Source: Curtobacterium pusillum (lineage in GTDB: Bacteria; Actinomycetota; Actinomycetes; Actinomycetales; Microbacteriaceae). From it: 64,000 nt of DNA. Location: positions 1 through 64,000 of the forward strand of contig NZ_JABMCE010000083.1 in assembly GCF_013359865.1 (NCBI RefSeq), read 5' to 3'. How positions within the stretch are numbered: the first letter of the stretch is position 1; every line of letters begins with the position of its first letter. A model generated the notes under the pieces. That model saw nothing but the letters and a program-made list of their open reading frames with translations, was not told the origin of the DNA and did no database searches. A program made the translations under genes and the position numbers. Below are positions 26,001 through 35,538 of this stretch, piece by piece.

Positions 26001-27710
26001 GTGACCGAATCCGCTCCCGTCGACCCCACATCGACCGAAGGCTGGAAGAAGCTGGACGGCATCGCTGCCGGCTTCACCCCGGACCTGCGAGGGTGGTTCG
26101 ACAGCGACCCCGGTCGTGCCGAGCGCTACACCCTCCAGGCCGCCGACCTCACGGTCGACCTGTCGAAGGGCCTCGTCGACGACGAGATCCTCGGCGCCCT
26201 GCTCCAGGTCGCGAAGGACACGCACGTCGCCGAGCGCTTCCAGGCGATGCTCGCCGGCGAGCACATCAACGCCACCGAGGACCGCGCCGTCCTGCACACC
26301 GCCCTCCGCCGTCCGAAGGGCGCCACGCCGGCGCTCGTCGTCGACGGTCAGGACGTGGACGCGGACGTGCACGCCACGCTCGACAAGGTCTACGCCTTCG
26401 CGGACAAGGTGCGCAGCGGCGAGTGGACCGGTGTCACGGGCAAGCGCATCGAGACCGTCGTCAACATCGGCATCGGCGGCTCGGACCTCGGCCCGGTCAT
26501 GGTGTACGAGGCCCTCAAGCCCTACGTGCAGCCCGGGCTCGAGGCGCGCTTCGTCTCGAACATCGACCCCGCGGACATCTACGAGAAGACGGCGGACCTC
26601 GACCCCGAGACCACGCTCTTCATCGTCGCGTCGAAGACCTTCGGCACGCTCGAGACCCTCACCAACGCCCGTCTCGCCCGCCAGTGGCTGTGGGAGAAGC
26701 TGGGCCTCACGGACGCGAGCGACGACGAGAAGTCGGACGCCGTCGCGAAGCACTTCGTCGCAGTGTCGACCGCGCTCGACAAGGTCGCCGCGTTCGGCAT
26801 CGACCCGGAGAACGCCTTCGGCTTCTGGGACTGGGTGGGCGGCCGCTACTCGGTCGACTCGGCCATCGGCACGAGCGTCGTCATCGCGATCGGCAAGGAG
26901 AACTGGGAGCAGTTCCTCGCGGGCTTCCACGCCGTCGACGAGCACGTCCGCACGACGCCGCTCGAGCAGAACGTCCCGGTCCTGATGGGCCTGCTCAACG
27001 TCTGGTACTCGAACTTCCTCGGCGCGCAGAGCCACGCGGTCCTGCCGTACACGCAGTACCTGCACCGCTTCGCCGCGTACCTGCAGCAGCTCACGATGGA
27101 GTCGAACGGCAAGCGCGTCCGCTGGGACGGCTCGCCCGTCACCACCGAGACCGGTGAGGTCTTCTGGGGCGAGCCGGGCACGAACGGCCAGCACGCGTTC
27201 TACCAGCTCATCCACCAGGGCACGCGTCTCATCCCGACGGACTTCATCACGGTCGCGAAGCCGGCCCGTCCGCTGAAGGACGAGACCGGCGACGGCAAGG
27301 CCGTGCAGCCGGGGCAGGACGTGCACGCGCTGTTCCTCGCGAACTTCTTCGCACAGACGAAGGCACTCGCGTTCGGCAAGACGGCGGACGAGGTCCGCGC
27401 CGAGGGCACCACGGACGAAGCCATCGTCGCGGCACGCACCTTCACGGGCAACAAGCCGTCGACGTCGATCCTCGCGCCGGAGCTCACCCCGAGCGTCCTC
27501 GGTCAGCTCATCGCCCTCTACGAGCACATCGTGTTCACCGAGGGCACCATCTGGGGCATCGACTCGTTCGACCAGTGGGGCGTGGAGCTCGGCAAGCAGC
27601 TGGCGCTGCAGATCGCCCCGGCGGTCGACGGCGATCAGGCTGCGCTCGACGCGCAGGACTCGTCGACGAAGGCGCTCATCGCGAAGTACCTGGAGCTGCG
27701 CGGCGAGTAA
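26001..27710 (+). CDS. pgi: Glucose-6-phosphate isomerase
   Basis: 569 residues from a GTG with AGGAGG seven bases ahead; an ATG at 25968 in the same frame would lie upstream of that site. Pgi signatures are present: [28 protein letters not shown] and the C-terminal DQWGVELGK, with catalytic residues of the family around [14 protein letters not shown]. The enzyme interconverts glucose-6-phosphate and fructose-6-phosphate in glycolysis and gluconeogenesis. The length fits the large bacterial PGI class. Monocistronic, ending in the palindrome at 27725. Confidence 0.96.
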   Translation: MTESAPVDPTSTEGWKKLDGIAAGFTPDLRGWFDSDPGRAERYTLQAADLTVDLSKGLVDDEILGALLQVAKDTHVAERFQAMLAGEHINATEDRAVLHTALRRPKGATPALVVDGQDVDADVHATLDKVYAFADKVRSGEWTGVTGKRIETVVNIGIGGSDLGPVMVYEALKPYVQPGLEARFVSNIDPADIYEKTADLDPETTLFIVASKTFGTLETLTNARLARQWLWEKLGLTDASDDEKSDAVAKHFVAVSTALDKVAAFGIDPENAFGFWDWVGGRYSVDSAIGTSVVIAIGKENWEQFLAGFHAVDEHVRTTPLEQNVPVLMGLLNVWYSNFLGAQSHAVLPYTQYLHRFAAYLQQLTMESNGKRVRWDGSPVTTETGEVFWGEPGTNGQHAFYQLIHQGTRLIPTDFITVAKPARPLKDETGDGKAVQPGQDVHALFLANFFAQTKALAFGKTADEVRAEGTTDEAIVAARTFTGNKPSTSILAPELTPSVLGQLIALYEHIVFTEGTIWGIDSFDQWGVELGKQLALQIAPAVDGDQAALDAQDSSTKALIAKYLELRGE

Positions 27711-27724
27711 CGCACGCATGCGCT

Positions 27725-27764
27725 GACTGGAGGCGCGGTGCCGGCCGGCACCGCGCCTCCAGTC
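27725..27764. terminator. Palindromic hairpin, copy 3 (perfect, 20-bp arms)
   Basis: A perfect 40-bp palindrome with the family core GGAGGCGCGGTGCC, 14 bp after pgi. It faces the convergent LysM lipoprotein gene, so it could serve both strands. Confidence 0.8.
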
Positions 27765-27852
27765 CGTCTGCTGGTCGCGTCGGCCGCGGGGCGGGCGCGT
27801 GGCGTCGGTTCTGCCAGAGCGACAGTTCCACCGCATCCGCGCTCGAGCCTCC

Positions 27853-27905
27853 CGCGAAAGCGACAGAATCCCGCCGGACCCCGGCGGGATTCTGTCGCTT
27901 TCGCG
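27853..27905. terminator. Long perfect hairpin unrelated to the main palindrome family
   Basis: Arms of 25 bases at 27853-27877 and 27881-27905 are perfectly complementary around a 3-base loop (ACC). The tip reads CCCGCCGG and the outer part CGCGAAAGCGACAG. It lies between pgi and the convergent lipoprotein gene, about 90 bp beyond copy 3. A shorter related stretch (AGAGCGACAG) occurs just upstream. Probably a bidirectional terminator or a second repeat family. Confidence 0.75.
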
Positions 27906-27959
27906 GACGGGACAAGCGCGGAGGGGGCGCGGGGAGGGGGCGCGCGGTGGAGGGTTTGC

Positions 27960-28868
27960 TCAGCGACCCAGCGGGTCGAGGTTGAGCGTCGTGCCCTCGT
28001 AGAGGTGCTGGTCCTCGCCGAAGACCTGGACGCCCTCGTTCAGCCACACGAGTGCCCGGACGGTGATCCCGAACCGCGCGGCGACGTCGCCGATGAGGTC
28101 GTCCGGCGCGACCGTGTAGGACTTCGGCGCACCGCCCGCCGTGGTCGCGGTGACCGGCCCGGTGGCGTTCGCCCGGGCACCGGAGTCCTTCGGGTGCACG
28201 TTCGTCGTCCGGGCCGGGACCGACCAGCGGACGGTCGTGACCGCGAGCACCTTGTCGCTGGCGATCTCGACGGGGACGTCCTGCCCGGGAGCCGCGGCGG
28301 AGTAGGTCACGAGGGTGCCGAGGTGCGACGGGTCCACGCCGGAGCCCGCGAGGGGCACGTTCGCGGAGACGGCAGTGCTCGTGGGGCCGCCGAGGGTGTG
28401 GTCGCCGACCCCGTGGTAGGTGAGGCCGTCGCCGACCTTGCGGCTGAGGTCGAACAGTCCGACGCCGATCGGGACCGGCAGCGTCGACGTGACGCCGGAG
28501 TACTGCGCGGTGAACGTGTCGTCGCCGTTCGCGACCATCCGGAAGTGGAAGTGGATGCTGCCCTTCGGGGAGGCGACGTCGCCCTGGGCGAGCACCGTTC
28601 CGGCGGGGATGGGCGTCAGCGTCGGGGCGGGAGCTGCGGCCTCGGTCGGCTCGGGCGTCGGGGTGCGGGGGTTCGCGGAGGCCTCGAGGAGGTCCGCTGC
28701 CGATTCGCCGTCGGCGGTCGCGGTGTCGGTCGGGGTCGGCGTCGGGGTCGTCGTCGCCGGCGGGCTGGACGGAGCGGGCAGCGCCCCGTCCGACCCGCGC
28801 AGCAACGAACAACCGGACAGCGCGACGGTGGCCAGCACGACGGCACCGACCGTCACGATCCGATTCAT
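27960..28868 (-). CDS. LysM-domain lipoprotein
   Basis: 302 residues. Signal peptide with lipobox ALSGC at residues 16-20, a long Thr/Pro/Ala-rich linker, then a beta-rich domain of about 130 residues (HFHFRMVANGDDTF onwards). A C-terminal LysM-like module follows from about residue 250: SYTVAPDDLIGDVAARFGIT and VRALVWLNEG. LysM modules bind peptidoglycan, so the protein should bridge membrane and cell wall. Function of the middle domain unknown. Upstream, 28869-28985 separates it from a divergent gene and should hold both promoters. Confidence 0.8.
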   Translation of the reverse strand: MNRIVTVGAVVLATVALSGCSLLRGSDGALPAPSSPPATTTPTPTPTDTATADGESAADLLEASANPRTPTPEPTEAAAPAPTLTPIPAGTVLAQGDVASPKGSIHFHFRMVANGDDTFTAQYSGVTSTLPVPIGVGLFDLSRKVGDGLTYHGVGDHTLGGPTSTAVSANVPLAGSGVDPSHLGTLVTYSAAAPGQDVPVEIASDKVLAVTTVRWSVPARTTNVHPKDSGARANATGPVTATTAGGAPKSYTVAPDDLIGDVAARFGITVRALVWLNEGVQVFGEDQHLYEGTTLNLDPLGR

Positions 28869-28985
28869 GATTCCCCCTCACGACGATGCTAGCCGAGCAC
28901 CGTGCGCTCGAGGGAGTCGTGCGTCCGGGATGTGTCTCCGGATGCAGTGGGAGCTCCTGTCGGTCGGACGGGTTACCGTCGGTGC

Positions 28986-29513
28986 ATGGAGCGTTCGGAG
29001 ATCCTCGCCGCGGCGGCTGCCGCGCACGCCGCCCGCATCGCCGAGGCGGGTGGTGACGATGCCGCCGCGCGTGAACGGGCCGAGAGCGTCCGGAAGCGGG
29101 CGGACGGCCTGATCGACAGGATCGAGCGGAGCGAGGCCACGGCCGAGGGGGACCGCGACGCCGAACGCCGCCGCGCGGGAGAGGCCGACCGGGCCGCCTC
29201 CCGTACCGAGGGCTCGCTCTCGGACTGGCACCGGATGGGTACCCGTCGCGGGGTCACGCCCGACGAGCAGGTCCGCACGGCCTGGACCGTCACGGGCGTC
29301 CCCGAACAGGGTGATGCCCGTGCCCTGGCGAACATCCTGCTCTCCACCGCCGGGCACGCCGGACGGGTCGCCGACGCCGCACGTCGGAACCCGCGTCTCT
29401 CCGGGGCGGCGAGTGCCGCCGCTCGCCGGACGGTCCGCCGCTACACGGACCACGGAGCGGACGTGGCGTCACTGGGGGACGTGCTGGACGAACCGGGCCG
29501 CGATGGCGAGTGA
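28986..29513 (+). CDS. Hypothetical protein rich in Ala, Arg and charged residues
   Basis: 175 residues from the ATG at 28986. The first 75 residues form a highly charged, probably coiled-coil helix (RERAESVRKRADGLIDRIER). The rest is a small soluble domain (SDWHRMGTRRGVTPDEQVRT, LANILLSTAGHAGRVADAAR). No signal peptide or membrane segment and no family recognised. It stands alone between the lipoprotein and the sugar porter. Coding is supported by consistent codon-position GC and a clean start at the end of the divergent gap. Confidence 0.55.
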   Translation: MERSEILAAAAAAHAARIAEAGGDDAAARERAESVRKRADGLIDRIERSEATAEGDRDAERRRAGEADRAASRTEGSLSDWHRMGTRRGVTPDEQVRTAWTVTGVPEQGDARALANILLSTAGHAGRVADAARRNPRLSGAASAAARRTVRRYTDHGADVASLGDVLDEPGRDGE

Positions 29514-29581
29514 CGGACCGCTCCCTCGCTGACCAGGACTTTCGTGGAGCGATCCAATCGACAGGATGTCCTCATGTGCGA

Positions 29582-29609
29582 TTGACAGGACATGAAAACG
29601 GGTTACGAT
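29582..29609 (+). promoter_or_regulatory. Sigma-70-type promoter of the sugar porter gene
   Basis: TTGACA at 29582, 16-bp spacer, TACGAT at 29604. The heptamer GACAGGA occurs at 29560 and again at 29584, the second inside the -35 region, so a regulator could bind these direct repeats. Start of transcription would be near 29616, about 42 bases before the ATG, which has AAGGAG ahead of it. Confidence 0.65.
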
Positions 29610-29657
29610 CCTTCCAAGCGATGGAGCCCTCTCATCACTGACGAAGGAGTCACCCGA

Positions 29658-31115
29658 ATGGTCGACATCAAACCGACAGCCCCGAACACCGCACTGCCGC
29701 CGGTGGGCCAGGGGCCGCACGTCCGCCGCCTCGGCGTCCTGGCCCTCGTCGCCACGTTCGGCGGCCTGCTCTTCGGCTACGACACCGGTGTGATCAACGG
29801 CGCGCTCCTGCCGATGAAGCAGGAGCTCGGTCTCACGAACCTCACCGAGGGCGTCGTCACCAGTTCCCTCCTGTTCGGTGCCGCCATCGGCGCCATGCTC
29901 GGCGGGCGCATCGCCGACGGGTGGGGTCGCCGGAAGACGATCATCCTGCTCGCGGTCACGTTCTTCGTCGGCACGCTCACCTGTGTCTTCGCCCCGGCCT
30001 TCGGCGTGATGGTCGTCGGCCGTGTGCTCCTCGGTCTCGCCGTCGGCGGTGCGTCCACGGTCGTGCCGGTGTTCCTCGCCGAGCTCGCCCCGTACGAGAT
30101 CCGCGGGTCGCTCTCCGGCCGCAACGAGCTCATGATCGTGATCGGTCAGCTCGCCGCCTTCGTGGTGAACGCGATCATCGGCAACCTCTGGGGCGAGGGC
30201 GACGGCGTCTGGCGCGTCATGCTCGCCGTGTGTGCGCTCCCCGCGATCGCGCTCTTCATCGGCATGCTCCGCGTCCCGGAGTCGCCGCGATGGCTGGCCT
30301 CGAAGGGCCGCAACGACGAGGCGCTCGCGGTGCTCGGGCAGATCCGGTCGAAGGAGCGTGCGGCCGCCGAGCTCGAGGACATCAGGCGCACGAACGAGTT
30401 CGAGGCGAAGGTCCAGAAGCAGAGCGGTTGGCGCATCCTCCTCGGCAACAAGTGGCTCGTCCGCATCGTGCTGATCGGGGCGGGCATCGGCGTCGCGCAG
30501 CAGCTCACCGGCATCAACTCGATCATGTACTACGGCCAGACCGTCCTCATCGAGTCGGGCTTCCAGCAGTCGGCCGCCCTCATCGCGAACATCGCGCCCG
30601 GTGTCATCGCCGTGGTGGGTGGCGTCATCGCCATCTACAACATGGAGAAGATCAACCGCCGCACCACGCTCATCCTGGGCTACTCGCTGACGACGGTCTG
30701 CCACTTCCTCATCGGCATCGCGTCGGTCACACTCGTGGACGGCAACCCGGCCCGACCGTGGGTGATCCTGTTCCTCGTCGTCGCCTTCGTCGGCTCGATG
30801 CAGACGTTCCTCAACATCGCCACGTGGGTGATCCTGTCGGAGATCTTCCCGACCCAGATCCGGGCGCTCGGCATGGGCATCGCGGTGTTCTGCCTCTGGA
30901 TCGCGAACGCGTTCCTCGGACTGTACTTCCCGACGATCGTCGCGGCGGCGGGCATCACCGGGACCTTCTTCGGCTTCGGTGTCATCGGGCTCCTCGCGCT
31001 GGTCTTCATCTGGAAGTTCGTGCCGGAGAGCCGCGGGCGCACCCTGGAGGAGGTCGAGGAGGGCGTCACCACCGGCAACATCTTCACCGTCCCCGCGAAG
31101 ACGGCGCGCCGATGA
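29658..31115 (+). CDS. Sugar porter family MFS transporter
   Basis: 485 residues, twelve helices. Sugar-porter signatures are strong: GGLLFGYDTGVINGAL in helix 1, GRIADGWGRRKTI after helix 2, VPESPRWLASKGR before the central loop, QQLTGINSIMYYG in helix 7 and the C-terminal VPESRGRTLEEVEE. Relatives such as XylE, AraE, GalP and IolT import pentoses, hexoses or inositol with protons. Start at 29658 is supported by AAGGAG; an upstream in-frame ATG at 29592 lies within the promoter. It is transcribed alone and closed by palindrome copy 4. Confidence 0.92.
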   Translation: MVDIKPTAPNTALPPVGQGPHVRRLGVLALVATFGGLLFGYDTGVINGALLPMKQELGLTNLTEGVVTSSLLFGAAIGAMLGGRIADGWGRRKTIILLAVTFFVGTLTCVFAPAFGVMVVGRVLLGLAVGGASTVVPVFLAELAPYEIRGSLSGRNELMIVIGQLAAFVVNAIIGNLWGEGDGVWRVMLAVCALPAIALFIGMLRVPESPRWLASKGRNDEALAVLGQIRSKERAAAELEDIRRTNEFEAKVQKQSGWRILLGNKWLVRIVLIGAGIGVAQQLTGINSIMYYGQTVLIESGFQQSAALIANIAPGVIAVVGGVIAIYNMEKINRRTTLILGYSLTTVCHFLIGIASVTLVDGNPARPWVILFLVVAFVGSMQTFLNIATWVILSEIFPTQIRALGMGIAVFCLWIANAFLGLYFPTIVAAAGITGTFFGFGVIGLLALVFIWKFVPESRGRTLEEVEEGVTTGNIFTVPAKTARR

Positions 31116-31146
31116 CGCGCTGACGCACTCGCTGACGCACTCCACC

Positions 31147-31192
31147 ACGGACCGGAGGCGCGGTGCCGACCGGCACCGCGCCTCCAGTCCGT
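31147..31192. terminator. Palindromic hairpin, copy 4
   Basis: 22-base arms with a single mismatch and a 2-base loop around the family core. It lies 31 bp after the sugar porter stop and before the co-oriented DUF4396 gene. Confidence 0.78.
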
Positions 31193-31275
31193 CTGCGGTC
31201 GCTTGCTGAACGCGACGTGAGCCGTCTCGTCCTACGCTCCTCGTTCGTACTCGTGCAGACGATCCGAAGGGCTCC

Positions 31276-32013
31276 GTGCATCCCACCCCGCTGACCACGA
31301 GCGTCGGCCTCGCGTCCGGACGCACCGCGGCGTTCCCGGTGCCCCTGACCGTCGTCTGCACGGTGCTGCTCGTCGTCGCCGTGGCGTGCGCGGTCTTCGT
31401 CGCGATCGACGTCGTCCGCCGCCCGCAGCACATGCGCGTGATGGCGTTCGTCTGGCCGCTCACGATGCTGTTCGGCAGTGTCGTCTGGCTCGTGTTCTAC
31501 CTGCGTCGGGGACGAGCCACCGCGCCCGGTCACGGCCGCTGGGCGGGGACCGCGATCGACACGAGCCACTGCGGTGCCGGCTGCGCCCTGGGAGACCTCG
31601 TCGGCGAGTTCGGCCTGGCGGCGTTCCCGGCGCTCGGGGTCGTGGTCGGCCTCGGCTCGCTCTACCAGGACCGGATGGTCGCCGGGTGGGTGATCGACTT
31701 CGTCGTGGCGTTCGTGCTCGGCATCGCCTTCCAGTACTTCGCCATCGCCCCGATGCGCGGCCTCGGCGTCCGCGCGGGTCTGGTCGCCGCGCTCAAGGCG
31801 GACACGCTGTCGATCACGGCGTGGCAGGTCGGGATGTACGGCCTCATGGCGGTGTGGCAGCTCGCCGTGTTCCCGGTGCTGTTCGACGGTCGCGCCGACG
31901 TCTTCTCGCCGGAGTTCTGGGTCGCGATGCAGTTCGCGATGGTGGCCGGTTTCGTGTGCTCCTACCCGGTCAACGCCTGGCTGGTCCGACGCGGGATCAA
32001 GGAGGCGATGTGA
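31276..32013 (+). CDS. DUF4396-like membrane protein
   Basis: 245 residues from a GTG with GAAGGG ahead. About six helices. Two short hydrophobic segments precede a loop with SHCGAGCALGDLVGE, then four helices (AFPALGVVVGLGSL, VIDFVVAFVLGIAFQYFAI, AWQVGMYGLMAVWQLAVF, AMQFAMVAGFVCSYPV). The conserved HCGAGC plus acidic residue is the hallmark of DUF4396 proteins and looks like a metal- or thiol-active site in the membrane. Function of the family is not established. It ends in palindrome copy 5. Confidence 0.8.
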   Translation: MHPTPLTTSVGLASGRTAAFPVPLTVVCTVLLVVAVACAVFVAIDVVRRPQHMRVMAFVWPLTMLFGSVVWLVFYLRRGRATAPGHGRWAGTAIDTSHCGAGCALGDLVGEFGLAAFPALGVVVGLGSLYQDRMVAGWVIDFVVAFVLGIAFQYFAIAPMRGLGVRAGLVAALKADTLSITAWQVGMYGLMAVWQLAVFPVLFDGRADVFSPEFWVAMQFAMVAGFVCSYPVNAWLVRRGIKEAM

Positions 32014-32021
32014 GCGGGAGC

Positions 32022-32067
32022 ACGGACGGGAGGCGCGGCGCGGGCCGGCACCGCGCCTCCCGTCCGT
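32022..32067. terminator. Palindromic hairpin, copy 5
   Basis: Family core between the convergent DUF4396 and oxidoreductase genes. Arms of about 20 bases pair except for one C/A mismatch near the loop. Confidence 0.78.
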
Positions 32068-32079
32068 CGTCGGTCGCGT

Positions 32080-33075
32080 CTACGGACGCAGCAGCACCTT
32101 GCCGACACGGCCGGCGGTGTCGTTCGCGCGCACCGCGTCCCGGACGTCCTCGAAGGTGAACACGTCGGCGACGGGGAGCGTCAGCGAGCCGTCGAGCACG
32201 CGCGTGATGAGCTCGCCGAACAGCCGCTGCTTCGTCTCGGCCGGCATGGTCCTGCTGACGACGCTGCCCCAGAAGCCCTTCACCGTGAGCTGCCCGAAGA
32301 TGACCTTGCCGGACGGGATCTCGAGCGTGGGGGAAGCCATGGCGCCGAACACGACGAGCGTGGCGTTCTCGCCGAGGACGCTCGCGACGTCACCGGCCGC
32401 CGCGCCACCGACGGAGTCGACGCCCGCGACGATCGGCGCACCGCCCGTGATCGCCGTGACCCGGTCCTGCCAGTCCTCGGCGTCGGTGGCGACCACGCGC
32501 TCGATGCCCTGGCCGCGGAGCTCCTCGACGCCGGCGGCCCGACGGACGAGCCCGACGACGTTGACGCCCCTGGCGGCGGCGAGCTGCGCGACCATGCGGC
32601 CGACGGCACCGTTCGCGGCGTTCTGGACGAGCCAGTCGCCCTCGTGCAGGTCGAGCGAGTGCAGCAGGCTGATCGCGCTGAACGGCATGGAGACGAGCTG
32701 CGCGGCGGCCTCGTCGGGCATGGCGTCGGGCACCGGGATCAGCCCTGCGGCGTCCGCGACGTAGTACTCGGCCCAGACGCCGAACGTGCCGCCGGCGACG
32801 CGCTGGCCGACCTGCAGGCGATCGACGCCCTCGCCGAGTCCCTCGACGACGCCGAGGGCCTCGGTGCCGGACTGCGCGGGGAGCTCGGGCCTGAAGCCGT
32901 AGGTGCCGCGGACGGTCCAGAGGTCGTGGTTGTGGATCGGGGACAGCACCGTCCGGACGAGGACCTGGCCGGGGCCGGGCTGCGGGATCGGGCGTTCGGC
33001 CACGGTCAGGACGTCGGCGGGCTCGGCGAAGGTCTCGTGGACGACGGCGCGCATCGTGGTGTCGAGGGCTTCCAT
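32080..33075 (-). CDS. Zinc-less MDR-family quinone oxidoreductase / alcohol dehydrogenase
   Basis: 331 residues from the ATG at 33075, with GGAAGGAA ahead. Medium-chain dehydrogenase layout: N-terminal GroES-like domain (GPGQVLVRTVLSPIHNHD, AQSGTEALGVVEGLGEGVD) and a Rossmann domain with NAANGAVGRMVAQLAAARG. Structural-zinc cysteines are absent, so it resembles the quinone-oxidoreductase and enoyl-reductase branch that uses NADPH. Substrate unknown. It diverges from the MFS gene at 33167 across 91 bp. Confidence 0.88.
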   Translation of the reverse strand: MEALDTTMRAVVHETFAEPADVLTVAERPIPQPGPGQVLVRTVLSPIHNHDLWTVRGTYGFRPELPAQSGTEALGVVEGLGEGVDRLQVGQRVAGGTFGVWAEYYVADAAGLIPVPDAMPDEAAAQLVSMPFSAISLLHSLDLHEGDWLVQNAANGAVGRMVAQLAAARGVNVVGLVRRAAGVEELRGQGIERVVATDAEDWQDRVTAITGGAPIVAGVDSVGGAAAGDVASVLGENATLVVFGAMASPTLEIPSGKVIFGQLTVKGFWGSVVSRTMPAETKQRLFGELITRVLDGSLTLPVADVFTFEDVRDAVRANDTAGRVGKVLLRP

Positions 33076-33166
33076 GGTGTTCCTTCCTTCGTGGGGCCGG
33101 TGCTCCGCGGCGGAGTGCGGACCCTCGGGAGAAGGTACCGTTGTCGAACCGAGAGCCGGAGGTGTG

Positions 33167-34414
33167 ATGAGCGAGACCACGGTCCCTCGCCGGTTCGCCG
33201 CACTCCGGGACCGCCACTCGCGGCCGTACCTCTTCACCGCCGGGCTCTCGATGATGGGCGACAACATCGAGCACGTCATCACCTACTGGGTGCTCTGGCA
33301 GGAGTTCCACTCGCCCGCGCTGGTCGGGTTCGAGGTCATCAGCCACTGGCTGCCGTTCCTGCTGCTGTCCGTCTGGTTCGGCGGCCTCGCGGAGAAGTAC
33401 GACTGTCGGCGCCTCGTGCAGATCGCGCAGGGGCTGTTCATGCTGGTGTCGGTCTGCTGGGGCGTGCTCTTCCTCACCGGCACGCTGCAGGTGTGGGAGG
33501 CGTGCGTCCTGCTGGTGCTGCACGGCTGCGCGGGAGCGCTGTGGGCACCGGCGGAGCAGATGCTGCTGCACGACTTCGCGGAACCGGCCGAGCTGCCCGG
33601 GGCCGTGCGGCTCAACGCGACGTTCCGGAGCCTCGGGGTCCTCGCCGGCCCGGTCGTCGGCTCGGCGCTCCTGCTCGGCCTCGGGTCCACGTGGGGGATC
33701 TTCGCGAACGTGCTCTTCTACCTCCCGATGACGCTCCTCATGCTCCGGACGCCCTACACCGGGCACACCCGGAGCGGGTACGTCCACCGCGCCCGGCTCA
33801 CCCTCGCGGACGGCTTCCGCACGATCCGGCAGGTGGGCGGGGACCGCGTGCTGGTCGCGATGATCGTCCTCGCCGGGCTGGTCGCCCTCTGCGTCGGCGG
33901 ATCGTTGCAGGTGTCGATCCCGTCCTTCGCGGACGCGCTCGGAGCCGGCAGCGCCGGCTTCGGGTACGGGCTGCTCCTCTTCGCGAACGGCGCGGGCGGT
34001 GTGCTCGGCGGCTTCCTGCTCGAGGCGACGGGTGCGCTCAAGCCGAACACGAAGGTGGTCGTGGTGACGACGGTGCTCTTCGGCGCCACCACCCTCGCGG
34101 TCGCCGTCACCGGGAGCTTCGTGGTCGCGGTCGTGGCGCTGTTCATCGGCGGGATCGCGAACATGGCGTCGACCGCCATCGGCCAGGCGGTCGTGCAGCT
34201 CCGGGCGCCGGTCGAGCAACGCGGGCGGGTCGTGGGCGTCTACAACATGTTCGGCAGCGGCATGCGCACCGGCAACGGGATCACGCTCGCGGTCCTCGGC
34301 GCCGCGGTGGGCGTGGGGTCGGCCGTCGCGATCGGCGGTGCGGCGCTCGTGGTCGGGGCGCTCGTGGTGGCCGCGGTCATCGCGGTCCAGCGCCGGCGCG
34401 CCCCGCTCGTCTGA
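33167..34414 (+). CDS. MFS transporter (enterobactin-exporter-like branch)
   Basis: 415 residues from the ATG at 33167 with GGAGG ahead. About twelve helices; MMGDNIEHVITYWVLWQEF in helix 1 and LPGAVRLNATFRSLGVLAGP in the fourth-fifth helix region are typical of the MFS_3 / EntS-like group that exports siderophores and drugs. A gap of 110 bp separates it from mvk. In the divergent region before it, GTACCGTTGTCGAACC may be operator or promoter DNA, unassigned. Confidence 0.85.
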   Translation: MSETTVPRRFAALRDRHSRPYLFTAGLSMMGDNIEHVITYWVLWQEFHSPALVGFEVISHWLPFLLLSVWFGGLAEKYDCRRLVQIAQGLFMLVSVCWGVLFLTGTLQVWEACVLLVLHGCAGALWAPAEQMLLHDFAEPAELPGAVRLNATFRSLGVLAGPVVGSALLLGLGSTWGIFANVLFYLPMTLLMLRTPYTGHTRSGYVHRARLTLADGFRTIRQVGGDRVLVAMIVLAGLVALCVGGSLQVSIPSFADALGAGSAGFGYGLLLFANGAGGVLGGFLLEATGALKPNTKVVVVTTVLFGATTLAVAVTGSFVVAVVALFIGGIANMASTAIGQAVVQLRAPVEQRGRVVGVYNMFGSGMRTGNGITLAVLGAAVGVGSAVAIGGAALVVGALVVAAVIAVQRRRAPLV

Positions 34415-34524
34415 GTGGGGCGCGCAGGGCTCCGGCCCGGCCCCCGTTCGGCTGCCGCACGGCCGGGGTACGGACACCGCCGAGCGGACCCATGGTCAGG
34501 GCGGTTAGGCTGACGTGACCCACG

Positions 34525-35538
34525 ATGACCAGCAACGACCTCGACCACACCGCGACCACTGGAGCCGGCACCATCCGCCGCACCGGTAGGGCGTCGTCCC
34601 ACGGCAAGACGATCCTGATCGGGGAGCACGCCGTGGTCCACGGCGCACCCGCACTCGTGCTGCCGGTCATCGACGCCGAGGTCGTCGCGACCGTCACACC
34701 GCTCGAGGACGTCGCCGACGCGGCTCCGGGCAGCGCCGCCGGTCACCACCTCGAGTCGACCGTGCACACGGGCCCGCTCGACCTCGCCCCCGCTGCCGTG
34801 ATGCCGACCGTCACCGCCGTGACCGCCACCCTGCGGCACCTCGGGGTCACCGACCGGCCCGTCCACGTCCGCGTCGACAGCCAGGTCCCCACCGCGCGCG
34901 GCATGGGCTCGAGCGCCGCCGTCGCCGCTGCGGTCACGGCCGCCGTCGCCGACGTCTTCGGCGTGGTCCTCGACGCGGAGACGCACCACGAACTCATCCA
35001 GGAGTGCGAGCGCGTCGCCCACGGCAGCCCGTCCGGACTCGACGCCCGCGGGGTCGTCGCGGACGCACCGGTGTGGTTCGAGGACGGCCGCATCGAGCCC
35101 GTCGCGCTCGGTGCCCGCTTCGTCTTCGTGGTCGCCGACACCGGCGTCCCCGGACACACGCGCGAGGCGGTCGCGTCGGTCCGCGAGCGGCTCGACCACG
35201 ACCCGGAGACGGTCCGCGCCGTGATCGACCGCATCGGTGCGCTCGCCCGGCACGCGCGGGGGACGCTCGAGGGCGGTGACGTCCAGGCGCTCGGTGCCAG
35301 CATGGACGCCGCACACGATCTGCTCACCTCGCTCGGCGTCTCGAGCCCGGACCTGGACGGACTCGTCGCGGCCGCACGCGGTGCGGGCGCGCTCGGTGCG
35401 AAGCTGACCGGTGGCGGACGGGGCGGATGCGTCCTCACCCTCGCCGAGGACGACGACCACGCGGACCGCATCGCGGCCGCCCTCCGCGGCGCAGGTGCCG
35501 CAGCGACCTGGACCACATCGATCGGAGACCGCGTTTGA
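34525..35538 (+). CDS. mvk: Mevalonate kinase
   Basis: 337 residues, GHMP kinase fold. The N-terminal segment GKTILIGEHAVVHGAPAL carries the substrate Lys and the GEHAVVHG motif. The ATP loop is PTARGMGSSAAVAAAV and the C-terminal motif KLTGGGRGGC. It phosphorylates mevalonate to 5-phosphomevalonate. No good ribosome site precedes the ATG. TAGGCT at 34506 could be a -10 whose transcript starts only about seven bases before the ATG, so the mRNA may be nearly leaderless. First gene of a five-gene operon for isopentenyl diphosphate. Confidence 0.94.
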   Translation: MTSNDLDHTATTGAGTIRRTGRASSHGKTILIGEHAVVHGAPALVLPVIDAEVVATVTPLEDVADAAPGSAAGHHLESTVHTGPLDLAPAAVMPTVTAVTATLRHLGVTDRPVHVRVDSQVPTARGMGSSAAVAAAVTAAVADVFGVVLDAETHHELIQECERVAHGSPSGLDARGVVADAPVWFEDGRIEPVALGARFVFVVADTGVPGHTREAVASVRERLDHDPETVRAVIDRIGALARHARGTLEGGDVQALGASMDAAHDLLTSLGVSSPDLDGLVAAARGAGALGAKLTGGGRGGCVLTLAEDDDHADRIAAALRGAGAAATWTTSIGDRV

